Origin: Paragonimus skrjabini miyazakii | Taxonomy: Eukaryota > Platyhelminthes > Trematoda > Plagiorchiida > Troglotrematidae | Length of the DNA: 64,000 bases | Direction: 5' to 3' | Assembly (NCBI GenBank): GCA_014338405.1 | Contig: JTDE01002169.1 | Location: 1-64,000 of the forward strand | In this document: positions 49,206 through 61,900 of the stretch, one piece after another | How positions within the stretch are numbered: the first letter of the stretch is position 1 | How the letters are laid out: every line of letters begins with the position of its first letter | Position numbers and translations under genes: made by a program | The notes under the pieces: generated by a model | Databases searched by the model: none | Seen by the model: the letters and a program-made list of their open reading frames with translations, nothing else | What the model was told of the DNA's origin: nothing

Positions 49206-51614
49206 CTGTGTAGTGAATATTCTATTCTGCACTTTTTTTACATAATATGTACTGCCATAACTTGTGTGACCGAAATGTTCAGTAGTATCTCTAACCTAAA
49301 GCACGTTATGCCATTGATACCACCTCAGTTTGCACACTAACGAAAATACGCTTGGAAGAACATATTGCCAGGTGCTTTAGAATGTGAAACCGAGTTGGCT
49401 GACTTTTCAGGTGGGCTACTCTAGTAAAGAAGACCAAGGTTTATGTTGGTGTGCTCGCACCATTTGCGAACGTTACATATACAGTAATGTTAAGCATATT
49501 TTTGGATATATTTTGTCTGATAGCTTACACGTTGTTGTACCAAGGGACCTATTCAAGTAGTTATGTCTAACCTTCATGCGTACGTTTCTGTTCCTGAATT
49601 GAGGAGAAGTATTTCATCAGAATGCTAGAGTAACATTGGGGGCACTTTTACCCCGGTAATATTTCCCCGGGTAATGCTAGAAAGAAGGCGCTTCCTGGAA
49701 CTGTTGAACATAGTGTGTCCCAATTCAGTTAATTGAAAGATATCTTCCATGTACTCCACGAGACACTGAATCTATACACTCAGCTTGTTATGAAAAACAT
49801 AGCATACCTTCATCTGAACTTCACAGCTGACACCAGGAGAGGTGAACTACATCAGCGTGTATCAGCATAACAGTGAATTCACATAGCCTGTATCCCCAGG
49901 CTCCTATAAATGACTGAAACCATGCTCAGTTGGTTCAGTAGAGATAGTAACCTGAACCCAATTGAGAATTCCCGATCACCGGTTTATCGATTGGATTAAA
50001 CTGGATGTTTATGTTTATTCTTCTTTCGCGGTGATTAGGCGAGTTAGAATCCATTCCCATAAGGTTGAGACTGAGTGTCTGATTGAGAATGTTAAGCAGT
50101 AAATTTAGAAGCTACTCTTTTTGATCAACTAACTTTTATTCTTAATTTGATTTACTTGTTTATTATAGATGAATAAATAAGAAAACATTTATATGCATCA
50201 AAAATAAAAAGTGAATTTTCAACTATCCGGGTTACGGCCAATAAAAACTACAAACTTCCAATTAAAAACTACTCTCAGTTTGTTGACGGAAAGTTCATCT
50301 GCTTCTGTGAACAAAACAACTCGATACAACATGCTCACTGTTTTCTCGGTTAGAGAATTGTGTTTCATCAAAAGTAAACAGTAAGTCAGACATGACGCTA
50401 TCATAAAGCGTTGCAGCTTACTGGTCATTCATTGTATAAGTCCATTTTTGGGCGGGTGAAGCACAAAAAGGGCGTGACCAGTACAATCAGCAGACCTTGT
50501 CTAATAGTTAATAATCCAACTTGGCATGGGTTCCACTCTCTGTTTCATATTATCAGTGTCACCGTCTAGGGGGTATTTGGAAATAGGTGTCTCGTGTTTG
50601 TCCATGTTATGCTTCAAAACACCATTAATTTTGTGGCAAAATCAACATGTCATTTCTCACAAAAACAGGAGACAGTGAACTAACTTCCACTAAAACTTTT
50701 TATAGAGACCAATTGTATACGAAATGCAGGGCACACGCGTTAAAACTATAGAGCCACCAGAGGTTACTAAAACGAAGCGCCCACACAGTGCCATCCCGCC
50801 AAATAGTCACCAAACACCTCGAGAGCCGGATACAGATAGTCGTTCAGTCTATATCGCAGTTCTCGTATCGACTTTTTGATGTTTTGGTGTGAACTCATTG
50901 CCAAGTGACTACGCTGTGTGTGAACAGTATTTTACTTTCAGCTTCCTTTGTCCACTTGAGTTCACACAGGGGTTATCTGGAAGAGCAGAAGAATTTTGGT
51001 GTTCCAATAGATGTGGCTCCGCATTAGAGTCTCAGCATAAAGGGTCTAAATATGTAATCACCTTCTTTCGGGGGTGAGGGGAATAATATTGTATGAGCAA
51101 AACTAGAGATATGGTCAACAACCCTTTTGAGTCAAACTGAGATCGAGTACAACGGTTAGCTCCGATTGTACGTAAAAGTGTTCAACTGCGGAAGTTGAAA
51201 ATTCAACGCGAGGTTCTTATATGAACTTATGGGCAGACGATAAACAAAAGTTCACCAGCTGCAGTTTGTAAAATCACCAGACTTATCTTTGCTAATCAGT
51301 AGCAGGCTCAACATCCTTTATTAGGGTCCAAAATCAAGATTCATGTACCCAATGAAGAAGAATCGTTTATTTCACTGACGAGAGAACGTTTAAATTGAGC
51401 TGGGTTGATGCATGAAGGTATAGCTATAACGTACCTAAGGAACAAAGTTTGTTCTAGCCGGGTTCTAATGGACTGGATACCGAAGTGACAGACAACGATT
51501 GCGTTTTGGACTGATAAACAAAGAAAAACTCGATAAGGAGTTTTGAATATTGGCAGATGATGGGTAGGCAGAATTTTCGACTACTGTTAAGTATTCTGGC
51601 AGATTTGATGATTT
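49206..51614. other. No recognisable feature
   Basis: AT-rich sequence with short open frames only. Confidence 0.5.
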
Positions 51615-52047
51615 AGAAAAGACCTAATTACGAAAAATCTGACCGCGTCTGGATTCGAACCAGCGACAGAAACACCATGCCCTAACGCGGCAAGCGCTTT
51701 ACCAGCTGAGCTACGAAGTCACGCCGGAAGCTCAGAAATTTCACATTTGTACCTAGCTACCCACCCAACCAACAGTGACACGATGCAAATGCTCATCAGT
51801 GATAGTGGTGGATTCCAACGTGAACTGATCGAGAAACCCTGCTTGGGAAGTCAGTCGGATGGATCATTTGGTGGGTTCCATATGACACATTTGGCTGGGT
51901 GGGTAACTAGGTTCAGATGTAAAATTCCTGAGCTACCAGCGTGGCTTCGTAGATCAGCTGGTAGAGCAATGCCGCGTCTAGACATGTTGTTCCTGTCGCT
52001 GGTTCGAATCCAGCCGAAGTCAGATTTTTCGTTATTGGGTTTTTTCG
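51615..52047. mobile_element. Family B element, both tRNA-like arms present
   Basis: 433 bp with tRNA-like units in opposite orientation. The minus-strand unit has B box 51651-51661 (GGTTCGAATCC) and A box 51701-51713 (TAGCTCAGCTGGT), both perfect. The plus-strand unit has A box 51950-51963 (TAGATCAGCTGGTA) and B box 52001-52011 (GGTTCGAATCC). In the plus unit GGCTTCG and CGAAGTC can form a seven-pair acceptor stem and the T-arm pairs perfectly, but the anticodon region is about 7 nt too long for a normal tRNA. The ends (CGAAAAATCTGAC / GTCAGATTTTTCG) are inverted repeats. No target duplication was identified. Long open frames across it are read-through of the repeat. Confidence 0.8.
51651..51713 (-). 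promoter_or_regulatory. Internal Pol III promoter, tRNA-like
   Basis: Consensus A and B boxes on the minus strand in the left arm of the family B element. The spacing is slightly longer than in a standard tRNA. Confidence 0.7.
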
Positions 52048-53227
52048 AAAGAATCTGCTATACTACAGTTGTTAAACTGTCAACTTGGTTCCGGCTACCA
52101 TAACCTCCTCTCTTGTTTTGATCACCTTGATATGGCTTCACAACAGTTTTGGTTATTACAACAAAGTATTAACTTTTCGTGTATAGTCTGCCACATCGTA
52201 GACGTGAATGATTTATCTGACATGCGAATAAACAAACAATCGTTAGGGTTTACCACGTGTTGCCGTCAATACAGCACTTTGCCTCGTTCGTCAAAACACG
52301 TTCCTTCTTCGAGCGTGACCGATACTGAATACTCGGGCTACCCATTTGTCCCTCAACGGGCAGCTACTCAAAGTGCAAGGGAACGCTCTTTACAATCCAT
52401 TGTTTATTAATTTGTTCAGGCCATCTGAATGTAGGGACGACAAATCGACATTGGGTTTAATTACAAATCACGCGAGACGTCACATACCCCAAGGTAATGT
52501 ATACATCTCATTAGGAATAATGAGCTGATCGCTGATTTTCAGGTTTGGCTACCCGGGCACGTTATGTTTCACATTTTGCTAAATTAACACTTTGCCGCTG
52601 TGCTTCAGAAAACTCTATCGATACATTCACCGTTCACAATGACACGATGAATACTACGCTAATTTGAACTTGTACATGTTGCAAGTAAAATACAGGTTTG
52701 TTGTTCTCACCAAATTATTTTTAGTGTACCTAATAATTCAACTTCACGCTGCTGTTCACTATAGTAAGAGAGAAACTTAGACTGCCTACCACAAAGAAGG
52801 CGAAATCTGACCGTATTTTCAGTCGATGAAATGTGTCAATCATAGAATATCAAACTATTATTTCACATCCAAGTTATGACTGAGCACCATAAATGCTTGG
52901 CATTTTTTAAACATTTTCTCACCCTGCCTTCTGATTCTTTATGTGCGTGTGTATAGACCTCAGTGATCTGGTGATACATCCATACTTTGGCATCTTCCAA
53001 AGGAAGGAAACACTTCGACAATACAACTTCTTGACGTCATTTTCCTGCGCACCAGTGAAAAATATTACAGCTGTCAACATTTATTGCATTTATTTGACAT
53101 TGGGAAATAAGACGAATTTTACGTGATGAATATGTGTCCAACCCCTCGCAAGTCTTACGTTCCAAGGCTCAATTTTGCCTAACCCAATGCTAATCTAAAG
53201 CATCGTACACCCCATGTTAAGTACACT
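52048..53227. other. No recognisable feature
   Basis: AT-rich. A 113-codon plus-strand frame (52069-52410) shows no domain. Confidence 0.5.
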
Positions 53228-53300
53228 GGACAGCAAAAAGATAAGCGTTAGACAAGATTAGTCTTTCGAATTATCTCGTCAGTAGAATACTAAATCACTG
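53228..53300 (-). repeat. Decayed family A ribozyme region
   Basis: On the minus strand the order CAGTG..., CTACTGACGAG, ATAATTCGAAAG, CTTGTCTAACGCTT, TTGCTGTCC parallels the family A arm around its hammerhead. CTGACGA, GAAA and GTC all survive, but stem I no longer pairs and stem II is reduced to two pairs. I read it as an old fragment. Flanking homology is too weak to set limits. Confidence 0.5.
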
Positions 53301-55825
53301 TATGATGAAAATAGTGTAACAGACAGAAATTATGGTCGGAAGGAGAATGATGAGAACCATTGAGTTAAGCTCGTCCATTGCTGGGTATGTTTGAAGTTTA
53401 CCTTTGAAAAGTACATGTTTGTGCATAGAATGCAACAGCTGAAATGGCTGTGTAGCACTAACATATAATTCATTTCATTTTAGAAAACAGCGCATGTACA
53501 GTGCAATTAGTCATATAGGGCCACTTGGTCCATTGCGTTTATAGATTACTGGTGGAGTATCGTAAGGAATTTGTGAAGTCCATTTCGCTTCCAATTATCA
53601 GCCTGAACACATTTTTAGCCTCCCTTAGGGTGGGTATTTGTTAGCAAAATAGACGTTACATAACTGGTTTCTACGTCTTAATAAACGCTGTTTTCTCCAA
53701 AGATAGCCTAGGCGACTCGAGTTATGCACGATGCCTATTTAGGCAAATATTCTACATTCGAATACACGTCTCCATGGAATAGTTTGAAAAGAAAACAATA
53801 CATTCTTTTCTGCCTTATATAAGCCGCACCCTCCTATTTTTTGCACTGCGTCCCACATTTTGGACAGTATGACTCAATTATGAAGCTTGTGTGTCATTTA
53901 TAAGCTCACCATGTATAATCGTCAAGCTGTGTACAGACTAAGGCTTGTGTACAGAATCAGTCAGCATCATGCTCCACGTAATCTCCCGATTTTGATAATG
54001 AACCCTAGATTTTGTGAATTCTTCTGTAACTCTGATAACTTCCAGAACTGCCATGAACATCACCTCTTTAGTTCATCGCTAGAACTGTCATCACGTTCCT
54101 TGTGAAAAACCTTGTCTTTATTATCAAGGGAAAATGTTTTCGATTGTCCACGGACGTTCTCATATAATCATGTCACTAATTCATCGCGAATATAGGCACC
54201 GGTTGATGTGAAGGTGAGAAAACAGAACTTGTGGTCCATTTTCATCTCACATCATTCTCACATAAGTACATATGTGCAGGTATAGATCTGTCTGGTTTTC
54301 ATTAACAGCAAGCTGTCAGGCATGAGCAACGTATTCGCGAGAACCCAAAAGTAATTCCACTTCGTGTTATTTCATAACCACGACATCAGCTTTTTATTTT
54401 ACTTCGGATGTTCAAAATTTTTCAGTTGTCGATGGTCAGTCTAGCGCGTCAAACATCTCGCTAGCTAAACAATAATTCCATTACTTAACATCGTTGAAAA
54501 AGATACGTTAGGGTAGACAACTGTTAATCTCTGACATTTTTCGCAGGTTATGATCGCCCAGCCCATTGAGAATTCCATCATTTCACTTTCGATCGTAGAA
54601 AACGTAGTACGCTTGATTTGCTTCAAGGTTTTTGTCTAACTTCTCTATACTCGTGCCTAACTAGAAAGAATCGTTTTCACCTGCTCACACTTGACTGATT
54701 TCATTATCTGGACAAGGTTAAGGAGATTTGTTGGGTGTGCTAGGCATATCATAATTCGACCTTGAACATGTTAGACATTGTCAGGTGATCAAAATCAATG
54801 TCCTAACTTCTGACCTAATAAGTATGACATAACGGAACTAACGGTTGAGAATCCGCAAGCAAAGTTCCGTGTGACCACTTAAATGTGATGAATCGTTGAC
54901 GCCCCTAAATGAGGTAACTGAAAAACGCTGTACGCGCCCGCTTTAGGTACACGAGTATGGAATTTCAACGTACGAATGGGATACATACTTGCACCGTTTA
55001 CAATTCACTGTAGCACGCTGCAACAAGGAACGTATCGGGACACGGATCAGTTCATGAACACATCTATTTTCATAGTTCCTGTAACAAATTAGATTCCTCT
55101 ACCAACAAAAAACATTGGTACAAACGATTAGTACATGTGACAAAAGACGCTTGTTCATTTTTCACGTGTTGTTTAGCTCATTTTGTGAAAACATTGATCA
55201 ACCTAAAAATCAGTTTACTATACGAGCGTGTAGAACAAAGAATTGCTAATTAGACGTATTCTCAAAAGACAACCAAAATTAAGCAATCATTTACATGGAT
55301 CACAGTTTTATTCCAACACGAGTTAATTGGTGCTGCTCAATCTTTTGATCGAGCGCATCAACATCAAATTTGTTTCCAAAACTGAGTTAGGACGTTGACT
55401 CTCTTTTCTTTAAGTAAGCCTGAAAAACATTCGGATGAAATGTCATAGCGCTCCATTCGAAGTGGTATTACGTGAACCAGACAGTATACAACTTTCGATA
55501 GTTTTGAGCTTCTTAAATGTCGAATGAAAGCCTGTTCGTTGTCTTTAGAATAAAACAGCGAAAATTTCTCTCACACACATACACTACGTAGTTGACTAAG
55601 GAAATTCACGAGGCTGTTAAAAAAACAGTGGCCATTTTGGTCACTCCATTATGCAAAACACGATCTTTTCAAACCGTAAGATCCAAGGATAACAGTGAAC
55701 CCAAAGTCAGATTCACCCGTTGGTATTTACAATTGCAAATACAGTCAAACACAAACTTACAAGTTCAGACCCATATGCTGGGCTCACGATATCCCCCTCG
55801 TTGAAGATGAGCTTGATAAAAGGCT
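53301..55825. other. No recognisable feature
   Basis: AT-rich sequence with nothing identifiable. Confidence 0.5.
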
Positions 55826-56110
55826 TCCACTGTCCTTGACCAAGCTGTGATTATGTACTCGTCCTTCTATTTCTGTGCAACAGGAGTTGTGGGTCGGATG
55901 ACGAGGTGTCTGGCAAAACGGATTAACAAAGTCCTCCGGAATGGCTCGCGGTTGGTTTGACAAAATCCGCGAAGGGCGCAGTCACCGTACATCTAACCGA
56001 TAGCGACCACCGAGTTTTCCCCAATGAGACTCAGATTTCTCTACAGTGTCCCCGGAACTATTAGATTTGTGAGAAATTGTGCCAGCTCTAAGACAGCATG
56101 TGACATTGAA
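55826..56110 (+). pseudogene. Penelope-like GIY-YIG endonuclease remnant, decayed
   Basis: From 55847 the frame reads VIMYSSFYFCATGVVGRMTR then CLAKRINKVLRNG. This follows the PLE pattern 'VIY.F.C.CG..YVGRT.RCL..RI.EHLP.W' with the YVG core altered to VVG and the Arg helix kept. A stop follows. In another frame, from 56024, MRLRFLYSVPGTI matches the downstream 'F.FLYSVPGTL' segment. So at least one frameshift and several stops separate two collinear blocks. Only the 3' end of the element is represented, as in the other PLE remnants. Confidence 0.75.
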
Positions 56111-58213
56111 AGGCTACTCACTCAACCTACATAAATACCGTTTTTTTCAGTGTAATCATTGCTATGGCATAACTAAGCGCGTTTACTAGGGTCAGGCGAA
56201 ATTGTTCTCATCGTTGTCAACTTCGTAAAAACCAGATGTCAACAACCTTAATTTGAGTCATTTTGGGTCCTATATAAAGTGAACTTTGGAATCACTTCAA
56301 GCATTTGACGCATAAATGAAATGAACAAGGGCTAGATAATTCAGATAAGCTTACTCTCAGTTCGTAGTTGAACATGTGAAACCGCAACTGGATCCCGGTC
56401 AAGCTCCGTGGTTTCTTGAGCACGAAAGGTGAATAATCAACACCATGCTTCACTAAACCTAGTCCATGAGAAAACCAGTGTGCAGATGAGAAAGAAACTA
56501 TGGTATCGAGGTGTTTCTTGAATTTCGTATACACTAGCTTACTCGGGTTGCAAATGCACGTTTTTTGTTTTTATTCGCAAATATCGAACGAAAATCAGTC
56601 AGGTTATTATTTACGTTTTGTACCATTACCCAGAGCTTTTCGATTTTCTGCGATCGTTAGCAGACGGCAGATACTGTGCCCCAACAACACAGGTCAAGCA
56701 ATAATCTGAAATACCCCATGTCTCTGGCCAATGTACCTCATAAATTGGGGGGGGGGTGAACGGGCGCTATTCATCGCAGCTGATCACATGGCAAGACGGA
56801 TCAATTGACATAAACGATTGGCCTATTAACATGGACAACTTACAATTTCACCGACCTTTCGAACTAGTACAGCAGAAGAACCTCCGTAATGTTCATGAAA
56901 GTTGAAGTAAAACGCATTCATCATTAAACCGTAGTCGTGTACACAAAGTCAAGTACTGTAATCAAACGTGGTACTCATTCTTATTATATCGACTAGTATT
57001 CCATCTGTTAAAGTCTATGGAATCAACAGTACGACGATCTTAACGTCCTCAGTGAAACAGAAAAAGAGGTTTACAAAAACCGAATAGATATTCACGAATA
57101 AACAAAAATAATGAATACTCATCAGCTGTAAGCGAATTTACATGAACACGTTTAACTTGCTTCTCAGTTTTGTTCTGCGATGAGTTTCGGAGTTTAAAAT
57201 GTGTGTATAAAATTTGACTGTATTTGTTTCAGTGAAGAAGGATGAAATGCGCAAATGAACTATAGAAATAATTATGTTTATACTGTGTTTTAATGAACCC
57301 GGATAAGATATCATTTGATTGTCAAGTGATCTCGGGACCATTGGGAGTGTTGTTACACTGCATGCGATTAAGCAGAAGAACAAAATTTTATAGATCTCAT
57401 GGGTCTATAAAGCACACAAGTGTGTTGGGAATCAAAATATAATTGTTCACTCTAACTAATTGTCACGGTGTGCACAAGACCTGTACTTTTCAAATGAAAA
57501 GTGATGAATACTACTCACGCGAATAGTGTACAGATGGAATAAATTGGGTTTTAAATAATCCGCTTGGTCTTATTTATACAATTGATGCATCAACGCATGA
57601 GAAATTCATCGAATGTATCATGTAGTTCAATCCGGCAATTTTAATTGCAATTCTACTTGAGTTCGACGGTTAATTTGCTTCGAGTAGGAAATCAACATTC
57701 GATTGATCATCTACGACTATTGACGATGAAGCCCCAAACAGTTTTGCTACAATTCCTTTAACGGACTTCAATAAAAAACCGGATGACGACCTTTATTTTT
57801 CCCATCAGCAATATCTGACGAAACGAATGTAGGAAGTTCTGCAACTGTCGTCTACTGGTTATTCAGACTTCAAGATTGAAATGCATACATTGAACAAATG
57901 ACAAAGTTGGTTGCTTGCTTGAATAATATTGTTACTTTCGATTGAATCGATCACTTGTGAAGATTATGGCATCTTAGTCGGTACAGGTTATCAAGAAAGC
58001 AGAAAATAAATAATTGAGCTTTCACACTAGTAGGACATTAATTGACCATTCTTATAAAGTAGGTGAAGATTTTCTAAAATGAAACACACTTCAGTCAGTC
58101 ATTTTTCTTTTCAACGTATACCAGTTGTGCATAGAAATGAAATTTTTCAATCATCAAGGACAACTGGTAGAAATAATGAAAATATAAGAAATTTAGCATT
58201 ATGAGAAGAAACG
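56111..58213. other. No recognisable gene
   Basis: AT-rich apart from a run of ten G at 56747-56756. The last few hundred bases may belong to the 3' flank of the PLE at 58417-58960, whose outer limit I cannot set. Confidence 0.45.
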
Positions 58214-58257
58214 CCTAGCAAACAAGTTCGTTTTCGGTGTTTCATCATCAGGCTAAA
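58214..58257 (-). ncRNA. Hammerhead-like motif downstream of PLE
   Basis: Minus strand, 44 nt: stem I TTTAGC/GCTAGG (four Watson-Crick and two G-U pairs), CTGATGA (58245-58251), very weak stem II (TG-AAACA-CC), GAA, stem III AAC/GTT with loop GAACTT, then T as cleavage residue (a NUH site). It lies about 160 bases 3' of the PLE endonuclease stop, on the same strand. Hammerheads in the terminal repeats of Penelope-like elements are established. The sequence differs from family A hammerheads. The poor stem II suggests it may be decayed. Confidence 0.6.
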
Positions 58258-58416
58258 TACAACACATTTATATGGGTTCGATAGGGGGGCGGTAGATAAC
58301 ATAATATTGAAGCAAGAGATGTCAGTCAACAGTTTCTGTCTGGTTTGAGTCATGAGACTTAGTTACATAACATTGACCATGTGAATTGTACGAAATCTGT
58401 GAGAGATACGTAACAT

Positions 58417-58960
58417 CTATGCGATCATTCTATTCTGGGTTTGCGTATACGGCCGTGGAAGGTTTAACGTTCTGACTAGCCGTTTTTGAGCGCACACTGG
58501 TGGTGAATATAAGCGAATTGCGATGGCCTCTGCAATTGATAGTTTACGATCTTTGACCTGTTTCGATTGTATCCCACATATTCGGTAGATTGGCCTAAAC
58601 GATTCGGTCTGATTGATCAGATGGTTTGACTCGATCAAATGCGTAGCGATCGCAGACGAACAGGGCCTCGTCGATCCTCGCGTCAGCCACACTGGTTGGT
58701 GCTCCCGAGTGCGTTCGGATAATCGCCTTGTTGTGCGGCCTACGTAGGTTGTTTCGCAGGAACAAACGAAACGGTAAACAAAAAGAGGTGACATGAATAG
58801 GCAATATATCTTTCAACTGAGAGCAAAATACTAGTGTGGAGGTAAACTGAACGCGTAGTTGAGCTGCAAAATACGTTTTGTTGATTGCTATATTAAGCTT
58901 CTTGGTCACGGTTCGGCATTGATAGCGTTGCAGATGGCGTTGATATGACGAGTTTCGACA
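58417..58960 (-). pseudogene. Penelope-like element 3' end: RT linker and GIY-YIG endonuclease
   Basis: The best-preserved PLE piece. The first block (58595-58960 frame) reads RTVTKKLNIAINKTYFAAQL, then RVQFTSTLVFCSQ, LKDILPIHVTSF, the segment linking reverse transcriptase to endonuclease. A frameshift in a T-rich stretch near 58775-58785 leads into the second block: VYRFVCSCETTYVGRTTRRL, SERTREHQPVWLTRG, SAIATHLIESNHLI, FRPIYRI, LSIAEAIAIRL, ending PRPYTQTQNRMIA. The Cys-x-Cys turn, YVG, the Arg helix and EH..VWL are all present, so the endonuclease domain itself is uninterrupted from 58794 to the stop. The reverse transcriptase core is absent, so the copy is 5'-truncated. Confidence 0.9.
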
Positions 58961-61900
58961 TGTCCATGCTACTGTTAATCACAATGATTTATTCACAATG
59001 ACCATAAACGTTATCAGAAGATACTTTAACATGAACCGTTGCTCACCGTAACCGTGACGCTTGATGTTTTATAAAAAGAAAAACCGTAAGAGATCAAACT
59101 TGATTAGGCAAGGTTAATTTTTGAAGAAACTAGAAACCTTGTGACTGTACGCATGAAACCGATTGTGGCACAATGTCATTCCGAATAACATTTCTAACCA
59201 GCAAGTTTAGTGAGTTCGAGGACTCCGAACGAGCAGAAGGTACCTACCCAGTTTAGGAAGTGTATTAATTACTGCCTTCATATTTTGTTCAAACCTCAAA
59301 CATCAAGCTGATTCGTCCAACTCGTGATATTCGTACTGTACAATCTTTGCTGTGGTGAATTGTCAGCTGGACTGCTGAGTATCCAACCAACCACCTTGGA
59401 TAGTACAAAGTAATCAGTTGATCAACAGATCCCATATCCTCTACGTCCTGAAATACTTGCTGGCAAACAGCTGAATTTATCACGTGATTAATTTGTTTAT
59501 TGAACTAAGTGATGTAGACAACGAAGGTCTAGTCCCTCCAGGCGGTTTATATTTTCATCACGAACAGGCTATGTATCCGAACCATGAAGCGCGAGTGAAT
59601 GCACATAAGCATTACGTGATCTTTCTTTAGACAAAAACCGGAATTCTCTTCGACGTCACAGATAGCGTAGGTTGGTAAAAGCAACACATGTTCATGTTAG
59701 CTTGGCTCATCAGCAAAATTACAAGCTGATGAGATCAAACTGATCGAATACATGAAACCCACAACAGTATCAAACGGATTGCCCGCAATAAGGAATGTGA
59801 GAATGAGAAAACCCCAGTCATAAAGCACCCATGTAGTCTGAAGATGTGTATCGTAGTCCATGCAAACCACACCGACCATTCATCCTGTTAAGCCGGGTTT
59901 GTGTCTACAGCAAACCTGCTGAACAAGACAATGACAGCCGTCCAGCTCCATACTGATCAAACTGGTGTTAAGAAACAGATCACCATCATGCCCATTCAAT
60001 TTCCCAAGCGAACCCTCTAGAACGCCGTCCTTGGCAGAATAAACAAAAGAGGAAAGACCACAGACACACTAGCGACCACCCTCCGGAAGCCTTACCAATG
60101 AGATTTCACTAGTTAGAAATGACGAACATCCGAGAAAGATGTTTGTAAACGCTCACCTCGAGCGTAAAATAAACATCTAGCAATCTTAACAGATTTGCAA
60201 AGACAGAAACTTCATAAGAAGTTTTGGGAAACTGAATCAAGACAACTGTTTGCATCTAAAAGTATCACGACCATAAACTGTCTATAGGGTTGCAGATTTC
60301 TGGAGACCCGTCGCAGGACAAACTTGTGACTACTGACCTCTTTACCAGGGTCTGAATTCACCCAAATATTCACACATCTGACTTCCTCTAGGCTGAATGG
60401 ACTAATATAACATAGAGCTAGTAAAAAAAATATTGGGGCAATTTACACTAAACTGATGCCTCTGTGCATGCTGCATATAGTTCGGACCCATTCTTGTGAA
60501 CAGGAAGTACTGTCGGCAGGTATCAATTAGGAAACACCTTCCACCATTTCTGGCAGCAACTTCCCTCTAGCATCCTTAGAAACAAAAGAGAATGAGACCT
60601 AGTAAGAAAACCTTGCTACGCTTCAATAACTTAAGCATCAGGGTCACTTTTGTCTCCGACGAAGTTGCCTGAAACGTAGTGACTAATTCCTGAGATTTGG
60701 TTGCTTATATGGTTTTTGTGAAGCCAGCCAAACTGTTCTTCAGACGTTTCAACTTACCCACCAAGCCATAAGTTTTAAGTTGTTGATGCTTTCTACTACT
60801 ATGTACTGACTTTCTGGATGGATTAGTTTACGATAACCAACGACTATTTTGAGGCAAACATCGGTTTCTGGAGGCGATAAGTAGAAATACATCATGCGAT
60901 GCATGCACTTCGTTCATTCTCGTCAGTTTATCCCACAAAAAAAGCAGTTTTGTAAGTTCGGTTCATGGCAACAAAGCAATGCAACAAGCAAACATCACTT
61001 GGGTATACTTCTGGATGAAACAAACAGTTCTAATGCCACGATCATGAGACGGACCATGTCGGAGTTTTCTCCAAACAGGGAATCATTGTTTGCCGTTAAT
61101 TGAGCAACAGACAAAAAGAAAGTATGTTCGGGTTGTAGAAATCCAACCTAATAAAAACACTTTTTCACTGTACCGTCAAAGTTCAAAACGGGGTTGTACC
61201 AACCATCGGACGGGGTATCAATGAGATCGTCGTTATGGCCACTGGTGGCAGCTGTAATCACAGGCAAAACAGACAGCCACCTTCACCTTACCGTTCTGAA
61301 TCTTCATGTATACCGTAGATATGTTGGTGTTCACTGTTACAGAGCCACAGAACCAACCATGAACAACACTTCGTCAATTTAGTCCTCCACATGCTTCATT
61401 ACGTTTCATGTCGGAAAAAGAATCAAACAGTATGATTCATTTTTAAGATGTCAGATTGACCATATATCGAGACGGCACACTGAATAGGTCAGTATGTCGT
61501 AAACCAGCACTAGGAGATCGGTACACCAACCTTGAAACTTGTGTACCCATTAAACTCAAATGAAACCTGACTAAAAATGTGGTAGCTACAGCATGAAAGA
61601 TCTGTTCTGTTAATACAATGGAGTATGCACTGAAGACAATCCCAAATCCACTTTAAGAAAAAGGTTATCCGGTGTAACATCACTTTAAATAGCGTGGCCA
61701 AAATTCCGCATTACATGACTGTTTGTAAATCTTGGGTTTAAGTGAGATATTTCATCAGATCAATTTAATCGCTGAACCTAGCGGTCGCTCTTCCAAGTCT
61801 ATCCACCGGCAGCCTTAAGAAGCCAGATTACTACAATGCCGAGTGATTGAGCCTGAAAGATAAGCTACAAACCCACAATCTACCAGCGTTTGTGCATCCG

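Noticed and set aside
51791..51800. CTGATGAG on the minus strand inside family B
   Set aside because: No CGAAA-type strand or closing stems at the expected distance. Family B appears to lack a hammerhead.
51943..52021. Possible functional tRNA gene on the plus strand
   Set aside because: The acceptor stem and T-arm pair well, but the anticodon region is too long, the A box is mutated, and it is one arm of a repeated element.
51747..52103. 118-codon plus-strand open frame
   Set aside because: Reads through the family B repeat, including the tRNA-like arm.
59726..59750. Hammerhead-like CTGATGA-GATC-AAACT-GATC-GAA on the plus strand
   Set aside because: Stem II pairs, but the base after GAA is T instead of A, and no downstream sequence closes stem I or supplies a NUH site. 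Likely chance.
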